Positions 9,584-16,634 of a stretch of DNA of 64,000 nt are shown here, piece by piece (positions within the stretch are counted from its first letter, which is position 1; each line of letters starts with the position of its first letter). Under the pieces are notes generated by a model. That model saw only the letters and a program-made list of their open reading frames with translations. It did not search any database and was not told the DNA's origin. The stretch covers positions 2,743,199-2,807,198 of the forward strand of contig CP000875.1 in the NCBI GenBank assembly GCA_000018565.1. The letters run 5' to 3'. Position numbers and translations under genes: made by a program. This DNA comes from Herpetosiphon aurantiacus DSM 785. Lineage in GTDB: Bacteria > Chloroflexota > Chloroflexia > Chloroflexales > Herpetosiphonaceae.

Positions 9584-10056
9584 AAATCCCTACAATGCTC
9601 CTTATTCAACAGCCCGCCCCACGATCCATTATCCAAACGCTAACTCCAACTCATATTTGATATACAAATGTGGGTAAATCTGGGGCTAGCGTTTTGATTT
9701 AACGCCCCAATTCGTCGTCAATTTCTCACACCCTCCTCGCTATAGAAGTAGTCAAGCTCCAGCCATCAAATCATTACTACCCAGCAAAAAAGGGATAACA
9801 AAAATATCCCTTTTTTAGGATATTTCCACGCCTGAGCTTTTTGTATAGTCAATTCATCGAGATTGAACTGCAATCAAATGACAATACATCCCGGGGTATT
9901 TCACAGGCTTGCAAGCGCGATCTCGGTCAATTGAAACGGTATTCGGCAAATCGTTTACTTGGCTGATTGAAATAGTTTGATTGATTAAAAACAGAAAAAT
10001 CCTATCAAGAGAATACAATCATCAAGTAGCAGTCAACATCAAAGGAGTTTCAGGCT
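9584..10056. other. 473-base region upstream of the small peptide gene
   Basis: No convincing gene. It holds inverted AACGCTA/TAGCGTT segments at about 9636-9642 and 9688-9694 (possible weak terminator for the regulator gene), the strong A/T hairpin at 9786-9816, and then an AT-rich leader. A candidate -10, TACAAT, lies at 10014-10019 without a clear -35. An AAAGGAG ribosome site is at 10041-10047. Confidence 0.5.
9786..9816. terminator. Bidirectional-looking hairpin with A and T tracts
   Basis: A perfect 12-base stem, AAAAAAGGGATA / TATCCCTTTTTT, around a 7-base loop. Flanking A and T runs let it act as an intrinsic terminator on either strand. It lies 200 bases after the response regulator stop and 240 before the peptide gene, so it probably separates the two units. 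An operator role cannot be excluded. Confidence 0.6.
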
Positions 10057-10185
10057 ATGGTATTGCGTAAATGGATTTCGTTGCTGCTCATTGTGGTAGC
10101 CTTGACCGGTGGAGTAAGCTCAATTAACCTCAATCATCGCGAAACCCCAACCGATTGTGACCCAACCGGCTGTGGTGGTGGCTAA
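10057..10185 (+). CDS. 42-residue secreted peptide precursor
   Basis: A small gene read directly from the sequence: ATG 10057, TAA 10183-10185, with AAAGGAG 9 bases before the ATG. Translation is MVLRKWISLLLIVV, then ALTGGVSSINLNH, then RETPTDCDPTGCGGG. It starts with two positive residues and a roughly 15-residue hydrophobic core, a typical signal peptide. The remaining tail of about 15-20 residues is polar with two Cys five apart and a terminal Gly triplet. A strong hairpin terminator follows 8 bases after the stop, so it is its own transcription unit. No maturation enzyme or exporter gene is adjacent. It could be a signalling peptide, a bacteriocin-like peptide or a modified peptide precursor. 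The two-component pair upstream is a possible sensor (inference). I do not recognise a family. Confidence 0.72.
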   Translation: MVLRKWISLLLIVVALTGGVSSINLNHRETPTDCDPTGCGGG

Positions 10186-10193
10186 AATTCAAA

Positions 10194-10224
10194 CGCCCCT
10201 CGCCCAATCAAAGGGCGAGGGGCG
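10194..10224. terminator. GC-rich terminator hairpin between convergent genes
   Basis: Perfect 12-base stem, CGCCCCTCGCCC / GGGCGAGGGGCG, with a 7-base loop. It sits between the peptide gene (+) and the 10235 gene (-). There is no long T tract on either side, so efficiency is uncertain. Confidence 0.65.
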
Positions 10225-10234
10225 TAGATCGAAT

Positions 10235-10630
10235 CTAGGCCTCTGATCGATTAATCGCCTCTTCGACGAAACTGATAATTTGCTCAACTGGAATATTAAA
10301 AACCCCGGCTTTGCCTTGCACGAAGGCCTCACGCCATGATTCATAGCCCTCAAGGTAGCTTGGGTTATCCACATTGGTATCGACTAGCTCGGTTAAACTT
10401 TGCTCAAGGCTAGCCGCGACGACTGGAAAATGACCAAGCTGGGTGAGTGGCTCCTCACCATGCGGATTTTTGACCTGCACTCCAGCAATGCTGATGTGGA
10501 AGATCGCGCCCAAGCCGGAGTGATACTCGATTTTGTTGATCAAAATTGCCGATTCTGGCTCGTTGGGGCGGGTATGGTAGCGCCAAACTTGGCCTTCACT
10601 AAAATAGTAGGCGTTTGCGGCTTCGCTCAT
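10235..10630 (-). CDS. Conserved hypothetical protein (VWRYxTR motif)
   Basis: 131 residues from ATG 10630, chosen because GGAGAGGA lies just upstream; a longer frame would need a TTG that falls inside that ribosome site. The protein is soluble, has no signal peptide, and begins MSEAANAYYFSEGQVWRYHT. It contains VWRYHTRPNE, IFHISIAGVQVKNP and LEGYESWREAFVQGKAGVFN. I recall similar short bacterial proteins with the same order of motifs but no assigned function. It is last in a three-gene unit with the two DUF1877-like genes (27-base gap). A role in an immunity or accessory cluster is possible, not shown. Confidence 0.8.
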   Translation of the reverse strand: MSEAANAYYFSEGQVWRYHTRPNEPESAILINKIEYHSGLGAIFHISIAGVQVKNPHGEEPLTQLGHFPVVAASLEQSLTELVDTNVDNPSYLEGYESWREAFVQGKAGVFNIPVEQIISFVEEAINRSEA

Positions 10631-10657
10631 AATCAAGTTCCTCTCCAAAAAATAATT

Positions 10658-11224
10658 TCAGCTAATATACCAAATAATTGACTCGTTAGCAGCATGCGCT
10701 TGTTGCGCCATTATGCGAATACTATCAAGACAACTCAGCACTACATTGTAAACACCTTGTTTTTCCTCAACCGTCATATCGGTAAATTCAGCAAAATCAG
10801 CATCAAAGGCTTGTTTAAGCTGCTCATAGGGAACGTGTTGCAGCAAATCCAGCAGTGGCGCAAGCTCATGATGGAAAATAAGGTAGATATAACTGTAACA
10901 AGGCCATAAATCACCAATATGAACTGGATAGTCCTCGTGAATTGGCCACCAATCAACAACTTGATCGCGAATAAGCTGAACCATCAAGTCTTCCAGTAAC
11001 GACCAATAGCTTTTCTCGATTGTGAATTTGTAATAAGCCTGCTCAGGACTAAGTTTATCCAATGGCACCATTGTATATTGTTGCAAGTGGCTACGTCGAT
11101 CAAGCACCTGATACAGTTGAGGAGAAATCTCTGCGTATGATAAACTACTATGCTCGATGGCAATTTGCTCTAGCTCAGCAAGTTGTTCGGCGGTTATGCG
11201 AACGAACGATTGACGAACACCCAT
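10658..11224 (-). CDS. DUF1877-like (YfbM-type) hypothetical protein
   Basis: 188-residue soluble protein from ATG 11224, with AAGGT and GAGGA upstream. The start MGVRQSFVRITAEQLAELEQ matches the typical DUF1877 opening (MGxxxxxxRhTxxQLxxLxx). The C-terminal half, with VHIGDLWPCYSYIYLIF and PLLDLLQHVPYEQLKQAFDA, is all-helical and ends in an aromatic tail, as in that family. DUF1877 has no established biochemical role. The neighbouring upstream gene has the same beginning and the same layout (49-base gap), so the pair is a diverged tandem duplication. Family assignment is by motif memory only. Confidence 0.75.
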   Translation of the reverse strand: MGVRQSFVRITAEQLAELEQIAIEHSSLSYAEISPQLYQVLDRRSHLQQYTMVPLDKLSPEQAYYKFTIEKSYWSLLEDLMVQLIRDQVVDWWPIHEDYPVHIGDLWPCYSYIYLIFHHELAPLLDLLQHVPYEQLKQAFDADFAEFTDMTVEEKQGVYNVVLSCLDSIRIMAQQAHAANESIIWYIS

Positions 11225-11273
11225 ACCTTAGTTCCTCTAACTACAACGTTTCAGCCTAAATCATACGAACAAC

Positions 11274-12167
11274 CTACCAGGTATACCACACCAACCAATC
11301 TTGATCGCGAGCGGCTTGCTCAAACAATAAGATCAATTTCTCTACCATCCTCGATTCCCAACAAAAAAATGGCATAAGCAACGCATCATTCCGTTCGCGA
11401 TTCATAAGGCGTTGCATAAAAAAATAGCGTTTAAACAATCTGGGTGGTAGCTGCTTGAGGGCATGCAAATACAATGGAACTTCAACCGCCTGCAGACGAT
11501 ACACCGTACTGTAAACAAAATGTAAATCGCCAATGCAGGCAGTCTGATGATCATCTTCAGCAAAGATCTTAATCGGCCAATCGGGTAGTTTTTGTTCAGC
11601 AACCAAGGTTTCCATGCACGTTTCGACAGGTTCCCAAAGATGTATCGTTGCACTCAACGCATAATAAGCCTGTTGTGGGTCGATATCCGTGGTAGCAATA
11701 TAGCCTAAATCGGGGCCTTTACGTTGCTCCAGTACCGCAGAAACTTGTTTATATACTTCATTAATATCAGGGTACGTGGGATAATCGATTGGTTCAGCGG
11801 CTGCATAATAAGCTTCAAACGGCGCAGAGGTTGTTAATTGCGTGTGATCAGTGGGGTCATAATAGGCCTCAAACGGTAAAAAATACGATAAGAGCGGATT
11901 ATCAGTCAGTTCTCCACTTGACATCCCAAGCATCACACTCTGATCAGGTAAGCTCGCTGGCGCAAGGTAGTCATCAAGCCATGGATTTCCAGTCAATTCG
12001 GGGGTATCAGAAACGTGCTCAACGCGAAAATCATCAGCCTGTTCATAGATTTCAGCCGCGCAAATTGAGGCACTGGCCTGATTCTCCTCGTGCAAGCGTG
12101 CGGCACACGCTTCAAGCTCTAGCAGTTGTTGGTTGGTAATTCGCGTAATTGTTATATCAAAGCCCAT
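11274..12167 (-). CDS. DUF1877-like protein with an inserted central segment
   Basis: 297 residues from ATG 12167, with AAAGGTG six bases upstream; an in-frame GTG at 12176 overlaps that site and is less likely. It begins MGFDITITRITNQQLLELEA, like its neighbour. It then has an extra acidic, Pro/Tyr-rich stretch (about residues 45-125) in which PFEAYY occurs twice (LPFEAYYDP, APFEAYYAA). After that it matches the shorter paralogue: DPQQAYYALS against SPEQAYYKFT, IGDLHFVYSTVYRL against IGDLWPCYSYIYLI, WLVWYTW against SIIWYIS. First gene of the three-gene minus-strand unit. Function unknown. Confidence 0.75.
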   Translation of the reverse strand: MGFDITITRITNQQLLELEACAARLHEENQASASICAAEIYEQADDFRVEHVSDTPELTGNPWLDDYLAPASLPDQSVMLGMSSGELTDNPLLSYFLPFEAYYDPTDHTQLTTSAPFEAYYAAAEPIDYPTYPDINEVYKQVSAVLEQRKGPDLGYIATTDIDPQQAYYALSATIHLWEPVETCMETLVAEQKLPDWPIKIFAEDDHQTACIGDLHFVYSTVYRLQAVEVPLYLHALKQLPPRLFKRYFFMQRLMNRERNDALLMPFFCWESRMVEKLILLFEQAARDQDWLVWYTW

Positions 12168-12299
12168 TGCTATCACCTTTGGCTTTTAGAACAAATGTTC
12201 TATTTTGTGTACGCGAATTATAGCATAACCGCTATGAATGTGCACAGGTTTTGGTATGCGCAACCACCAGAAGACGATCTTAATACCGAGGATTAAAAA

Positions 12300-12335
12300 A
12301 ATCCGCCAGATCGAGCACTATCGATCTGGCGGATT
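12300..12335 (-). terminator. Terminator of GH19 chitinase gene
   Basis: Perfect 15-base stem (AATCCGCCAGATCGA and its complement) with a 6-base loop. On the minus strand it is followed by a run of six T, the classic intrinsic terminator form, 14 bases after the chitinase stop. Confidence 0.85.
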
Positions 12336-12349
12336 GGCATGCACTTAAT

Positions 12350-13645
12350 CTAGCAGTAAAGGTTGTTGCCTGGGCTTACGCCAAGAATGTTGGTAATTGT
12401 TTGATACGAACTGACACGGCTTTGAACTTGGCCCGGATTGCCACCGTTGCACTCCAACGAGCCGTTGATGCTGCGGATGGTTTCGCCGAAGCCATTGCCA
12501 TTGACCATGGCATCGTGCGGAGTCATCAAGCCTGGGCCGCGTTGGGTCATCCAATACCACAAGGCGGTTTTCCAAGCCACGGCGGGGTCACGCGAGACCA
12601 GATCAGGATCGTTCAGCAAATTCAGGCCCAATGCTTGGCCGGCCAATCCATAATTGTAGTTCCAGCTCAATTGAATTGGGCCACGGCCAAAGTAGCGTTT
12701 GCCAGGGGCACACGGCCATTGAGCGCTATTTTGGCAGTATTCACCTTGAGCAATTTCAGTCACATGGACAAAGTTGCCAGTTTCGTGGGCGAAGTTGGCC
12801 AAAGCAGCGGCAGCTTCGCGCTTGCGAGTTTCGGTCGAGCCAGTGCCGGCAAAAGCTGGGTAGAAGGCTGCGGCCTGTACCAGACCTTCATAGGTGTAGA
12901 AGGGATTGCGATTGGGGAACATTTGATCGAATTGGGCTTTACTAACGATCGAACTAAAGCCCGTCGTTGGTGGTGGGTTGGTTCCGCCACAGGTGGTTGG
13001 CTCCCAGAACCACGTGCTGATGGTTGGGTCGTAGCCTGGGTTATCGTGCTCGGCTACATAAAAACTGCCGTTGTAGCGCACAATATTGCCCGTGTAATAT
13101 TGACGGCCAGCCACCCAATCGCTGTAGTTACAGGTGCTTGGTGGTGGCGTTGGAGTTGGTGGTGGAGGATTGGTTCCGCCACAGGTGGTTGGCTCCCAGA
13201 ACCACGTGCTGATGGTTGGGTCGTAGCCTGGATTATCGTGCTCGGCCACATAAAAACTACCGTTGTAGCGCACAATGTTGCCCGTGTAATATTGACGGCC
13301 AGCCACCCAATCGGTATAGCTACAACTGCCGCCGCCACCTCCACCACCGCCGCAACTTGTCGGCTCCCAATACCATGTACTAACGGTTGGATCATAACCG
13401 GGATTATCGTGCTCAGCCACATAATAATTGCCATTGTAGCGCACGATATTGCCCGTGTAATACTGCTTACCTGCAACCCAATCGGTAAAATTGCAACTCT
13501 GAGCAAGGCTCGCCTGTGAATTAGCAAATGATTGACGCGCCATCCCAGCCTGTGGATTGACCATGCTGCCCCAAAATGCACTAATCAAGAGTGGTGCTAA
13601 CAACAACTTGCTTAGCCTTGATGGGTTCAGGTGTGGAAATTTCAT
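12350..13645 (-). CDS. Secreted GH19 chitinase with three chitin-binding modules
   Basis: Hydrolyses chitin outside the cell. 431 residues from ATG 13645 (GGAGAC upstream). Signal peptide about 1-37. Three near-identical carbohydrate-binding modules of the CBM5/12 type lie at about 51-98, 108-155 and 172-220, each WVAGxQYYTGNIVRYNG...YVAEHDNPGYDPT...WEP. They are separated by Gly-rich and Pro/Thr-rich linkers. The GH19 domain covers about 230-431, with AHETGNF (Glu288, general acid) and Glu297 (VTEIAQG, general base), then YFGRGPIQLSWNYNYG and INGSLECNGGNPGQVQSR, as in Streptomyces ChiC-type bacterial enzymes. Modules 2 and 3 are nearly identical in DNA (about 12985-13137 and 13177-13320), so the duplication is recent. 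A clear promoter and two palindromes lie upstream. Confidence 0.95.
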   Translation of the reverse strand: MKFPHLNPSRLSKLLLAPLLISAFWGSMVNPQAGMARQSFANSQASLAQSCNFTDWVAGKQYYTGNIVRYNGNYYVAEHDNPGYDPTVSTWYWEPTSCGGGGGGGGSCSYTDWVAGRQYYTGNIVRYNGSFYVAEHDNPGYDPTISTWFWEPTTCGGTNPPPPTPTPPPSTCNYSDWVAGRQYYTGNIVRYNGSFYVAEHDNPGYDPTISTWFWEPTTCGGTNPPPTTGFSSIVSKAQFDQMFPNRNPFYTYEGLVQAAAFYPAFAGTGSTETRKREAAAALANFAHETGNFVHVTEIAQGEYCQNSAQWPCAPGKRYFGRGPIQLSWNYNYGLAGQALGLNLLNDPDLVSRDPAVAWKTALWYWMTQRGPGLMTPHDAMVNGNGFGETIRSINGSLECNGGNPGQVQSRVSSYQTITNILGVSPGNNLYC

Positions 13646-13673
13646 GGGGTCTCCTTAATCTACGCTTCAATTG

Positions 13674-13691
13674 CCTAGCAACGTTGCTAGG
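13674..13691. promoter_or_regulatory. Perfect palindrome, LacI-type operator candidate
   Basis: CCTAGCAAC/GTTGCTAGG, an 18-base perfect palindrome centred on ACGT. It lies in the chitinase leader, about 45 bases downstream of the predicted transcription start. LacI-family operators typically have this CG-centred form. The regulator is not in this window. Confidence 0.55.
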
Positions 13692-13722
13692 ATTGAATTG
13701 ATTCGTATGTTCCACCTTTGTT

Positions 13723-13735
13723 ATTCCAGTGGAAT
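13723..13735. promoter_or_regulatory. Inverted repeat at the predicted chitinase transcription start
   Basis: ATTCCA-G-TGGAAT sits immediately downstream of the -10 of the chitinase promoter, a position where a bound repressor would block transcription. It is short and could be chance. Confidence 0.35.
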
Positions 13736-13742
13736 TATGAAG

Positions 13743-13771
13743 AACTTAACATGGCAAACAAGGCTTGTCAA
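13743..13771 (-). promoter_or_regulatory. Sigma-70-type promoter of GH19 chitinase gene
   Basis: On the minus strand: TTGACA (13771-13766), a 17-base spacer, TAAGTT (13748-13743). The -35 is perfect and spacing optimal. Predicted start is near 13736, giving a leader of about 90 bases. Confidence 0.75.
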
Positions 13772-13898
13772 GGGTTTTTCTTAACAAAAAGTTTAAATTA
13801 GTATAAATATGATTAAAAATAACTAGGAAGCTCTGCTTGATTAGGATTAAGCTATGGCAGACCTTAGGGCTTGATTGGAGGGGAATCGAGATGAAGGC

Positions 13899-13964
13899 TT
13901 TAACCACGAAGAACGCGAAGAAGCGCAAAGATCAATAGCTTCGTGTTCTTCGTGCTCTTCGTGG
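13899..13964. repeat. CACGAAGA-type inverted repeat, copy 1
   Basis: Arms TTTAACCACGAAGAACGCGA and CTTCGTGTTCTTCGTGCTCT form an imperfect hairpin. The same motif recurs at 14666-14770, flanking the other side of the lipoprotein gene at 14003. Short CACGAAGA/TCTTCGTG repeats of this kind are scattered in intergenic DNA of many genomes. Confidence 0.6.
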
Positions 13965-14002
13965 AGCATCAATCGCGATATCTTCGAGGAGTAGCTTGCG
14001 AC

Positions 14003-14515
14003 CTAATTGGATAAATCGATTGTTGTGCTATAGGTTTGCTGTTTGCTACAAGCGTCATCGAGAAAATAGGTTATATCAAGCTTGACCGTTTGGGTTGGGG
14101 AGACCATGCGATAGGCTGGTAGCATTTTGATTTCCCCTGTGCGATCAAGCAAATGTTTGCGCTCGCCAATATGCTGGTAGAGCGGTAAACCAATCGCCAA
14201 TGGATGTTCGTGATTAATTTTATTGCAGCCAACTTCATCGCACATTCCAGCAACAAAATTGAATTTATCATCAAGATAATGCGGCTGCATAATAAAATCT
14301 TCAAGCGGCAGCCAGCCATCAGCAGTCTGAATCGACAAGACTGGATCAGTTAAGCATGTTAGCTCATAGCCAGGCACAACAATCGCAATGTAATTAGGAA
14401 ATACTGTTACATGCTCGCCTGTCTCAGTGATAATTGGCTGCGGCTGGCTATTTTTTGAGTTTACACTACATCCGACTGTTAGTATCAGTAGAAGCATCCA
14501 TCCAAATCGGCGCAT
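14003..14515 (-). CDS. Hypothetical lipoprotein
   Basis: 170 residues. MRRFGWMLLLILTVGC is a lipoprotein signal with lipobox LTVGC, so the mature protein should be lipidated at about Cys16 and held on the outer face of the membrane. The remainder is a beta-rich domain with four or more Cys (LTCLTD, GMCDEVGCNK, DDACSK), possibly disulphide-bonded. No family recognised. It lies between two copies of the same dispersed repeat and between two chitinase genes, but no promoter sharing is evident. Confidence 0.8.
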   Translation of the reverse strand: MRRFGWMLLLILTVGCSVNSKNSQPQPIITETGEHVTVFPNYIAIVVPGYELTCLTDPVLSIQTADGWLPLEDFIMQPHYLDDKFNFVAGMCDEVGCNKINHEHPLAIGLPLYQHIGERKHLLDRTGEIKMLPAYRMVSPTQTVKLDITYFLDDACSKQQTYSTTIDLSN

Positions 14516-14665
14516 AGCTCGCTCCTCAACTGCTGATTAGCTTTTGGTGCTAACGCGGAGGTGCATGGGTTTGTTCCAATAAGTTTTTGGTTGATCCAAA
14601 CCAGTAAACCAGCGAATTGAGTTTTAACGCAGATGTGGAGAGCCATGAAACGACGAGGAATGCAA

Positions 14666-14770
14666 TTTAACCACGAAGAGCACGAAGATCGCTCAGGATC
14701 AATACCTTCGTGCTCTTCGTGGTTAAATTAATCACGATAGCTTCGTGACCTTCGCGCTCTTCGTGGTTAA
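14666..14770. repeat. CACGAAGA-type inverted repeat, copy 2 (perfect 22-base stem)
   Basis: Arms at 14666-14687 and 14706-14727 are exact reverse complements over 22 bases (core CCACGAAGAGCACGAAG), with an 18-base loop. A third, imperfect arm (CTTCGTGACCTTCGCGCTCT) follows at about 14741. It lies in the 304-base gap between the lipoprotein and GH18 genes; no gene is seen there. Confidence 0.75.
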
Positions 14771-14819
14771 TAAAATATCAACCCTGACCTCTGGCTCCTG
14801 ACTGCTGACCCCTCGGAGT

Positions 14820-16556
14820 TTAGCGCACGGTTAATTCGTGGATCGACCACCAACTGCCGCCGCCAGTGCTGGTGAGCCATACCCGCAGATAACGGCTATT
14901 TTGAGCAGCGAAGTTGACGGTTACTGCTTGGGTTGTACCAGTGGCAGTAGCTACGGTTGCCCAGCTATTGCCATCGTTGGAAACTTGCACTTGGAAGTTG
15001 CGTGGATAATCGCCGTAGGATGGGCCTGCATCAAGCGTGATTTGGCTGAAACTTTGGTTATTGCCAAAATCGACCCGATACCACTGGCCTGCTGCTTGGG
15101 GCAAGCCTGCGCTCCAACGAGTAGTGCCGTTAGTATCAATCGCGTTGGTCGTGCTGCCGCCTGCTTCGGTCGATGAAGCGCTGGTTGCCAACGCATTGCC
15201 ATAAACCTCGACTTCCCAGAGCGAGTAGCCCCACTCGGTGGCGCGAGTTGTGGCGTAGACGCGCAGATAGCGCCCAATGCCGGAAACTGCTAAATCATCG
15301 GTTGCGCCATCGCTATTGGTTGTACTATAGATCGAGCGCCAGGTATTGCCATCGTTGGAAACTTGCACTTGATAGGCGCGGCCAAAGGCGGCTTCCCATT
15401 TTAAAACCACTTGTTTGATCGCATACACCGCGCCTAAATCAACCTGTAGCCATTGTGGATCGCTCCATGTGCTCGACCAACGGGTGGAGCTGTTGCCATC
15501 GAACGCGAGATTTGCGCCATAGCTGCTATTTTCGGTTGATGAAGCAGTAGCGGCTTTGTTCAGGGCTAAATTGCCAGTTGGCGTGCTGGGTGTGCCAAGC
15601 TGATCGGCAATGGTTTTGAGCAAGGAATCGCTGCTGGTAACAGCCGTATCTTGGCTCAATTCCCAAATCATAATCCCACCGCCGCCCTTGCTTTTCATCA
15701 AATCGATTTTGGCGCGCATGGTTGGGCGGCCCGTGTAGTATTGGGTTGCGCCGCCATACCAGCAGCTATCGCTATCGGCTGAGCAACCACCAGCGCGTAA
15801 GGTGTTGTAGCCATACCAGCCTGGGCGAGCATAAAACGGCACGCCCAAGATTAATTTAGCCTTATTGCTAGTTTTGGTGCCCCAATAATCGAGCGATTGC
15901 TGAGCTAAACTATAGGGCGAATGACCAGCGCCGCCATCACCATCGTAGGCCATGAGCGTGATGTAATCCATAATTTCGATGGCATTGCTAGTTACGCCTG
16001 AGCCGCCAGCATTGGTTGCAGCGACTGCCGCAGTTAATAATTTGCCCGAGCCGATGCGATTGCGGATCGCCGACATCGTTTCAAAGTAAAAATCGCCAGC
16101 CTCAGGATATTCCCAATCAATATCAACCCCATCGAGATTATATTGGTTGACGAAATTATTGAGGTTATTGGCAAAATTCGTGCGATAGCTGGCGTTGGCG
16201 GCGATACTTTCGAAGGCACTATCATCGCCGTCGTTCCAGCCACCAACTGAAATTAGCACTTTTTTGTTTTTGCTATGAGCGACCGATACCAACTCTTGCA
16301 ATTTGCTGGAGTTTTCGATTGGCTTGAGGCTGCCATCGTTGTTGGGCAACAGAAAAGCATAGTTAATGTGGGTCAGTTTATCAATTTGAGTGCCGTTGAC
16401 ACTGCCTTGCCACGATGGCAAATAGCCCACAATTTTATAGGCGATTTGGGCTTGGGCTGATTTGGGTTGATCAAATCCAGCACCAAAACTCCCAGCCAGC
16501 ATGATCAGAGCCAACAGCAAATAAACCTTCATGCTCAAGGCGCGTTGACGATTCAT
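14820..16556 (-). CDS. Secreted GH18 chitinase with two F5/8C (CBM32-like) modules
   Basis: Endo-acting chitin hydrolase, 578 residues. ATG 16556 has AAAGGAG nine bases upstream. Signal peptide about 1-36. The GH18 barrel covers about 38-325, with KKVLISVGGW, the catalytic DGVDIDWEY motif (acid Glu149) and IMDYITLMAYD, then MIWELSQDT near its end. Two discoidin-like domains follow at about 330-455 (NLALNKAATASS...RWSS...QWLQVDLG) and 455-578 (ALATSASSTEAGG...RWSAGLPQAAGQWYRVDFG), expected to bind glycans. The second is closely similar to the module inserted in the upstream GH5 protein (SWWSIHE in both). It lies 78 bases after the GH5 gene, with a hairpin between; partial read-through is possible. 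Confidence 0.95.
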   Translation of the reverse strand: MNRQRALSMKVYLLLALIMLAGSFGAGFDQPKSAQAQIAYKIVGYLPSWQGSVNGTQIDKLTHINYAFLLPNNDGSLKPIENSSKLQELVSVAHSKNKKVLISVGGWNDGDDSAFESIAANASYRTNFANNLNNFVNQYNLDGVDIDWEYPEAGDFYFETMSAIRNRIGSGKLLTAAVAATNAGGSGVTSNAIEIMDYITLMAYDGDGGAGHSPYSLAQQSLDYWGTKTSNKAKLILGVPFYARPGWYGYNTLRAGGCSADSDSCWYGGATQYYTGRPTMRAKIDLMKSKGGGGIMIWELSQDTAVTSSDSLLKTIADQLGTPSTPTGNLALNKAATASSTENSSYGANLAFDGNSSTRWSSTWSDPQWLQVDLGAVYAIKQVVLKWEAAFGRAYQVQVSNDGNTWRSIYSTTNSDGATDDLAVSGIGRYLRVYATTRATEWGYSLWEVEVYGNALATSASSTEAGGSTTNAIDTNGTTRWSAGLPQAAGQWYRVDFGNNQSFSQITLDAGPSYGDYPRNFQVQVSNDGNSWATVATATGTTQAVTVNFAAQNSRYLRVWLTSTGGGSWWSIHELTVR

Positions 16557-16587
16557 TATCAGCTACTCCTTTAATTAATAGGTGGGG

Positions 16588-16619
16588 AAGCGCCACCAAT
16601 CGGCTCATTGGTGGCGCTT
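16588..16619 (-). terminator. Hairpin between GH5 and GH18 genes
   Basis: Perfect 13-base stem AAGCGCCACCAAT / ATTGGTGGCGCTT, 6-base loop, 15 bases after the GH5 stop. There is no T tract on the minus strand, so it may be a weak terminator or an mRNA-stabilising stem. Confidence 0.6.
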
Positions 16620-16634
16620 GCGAGGAGGCTACTG

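Noticed and set aside
12401-13519. 372-residue plus-strand open frame opposite the GH19 chitinase
   Set aside because: Antisense shadow of a clear chitinase with catalytic motifs; no ribosome site.
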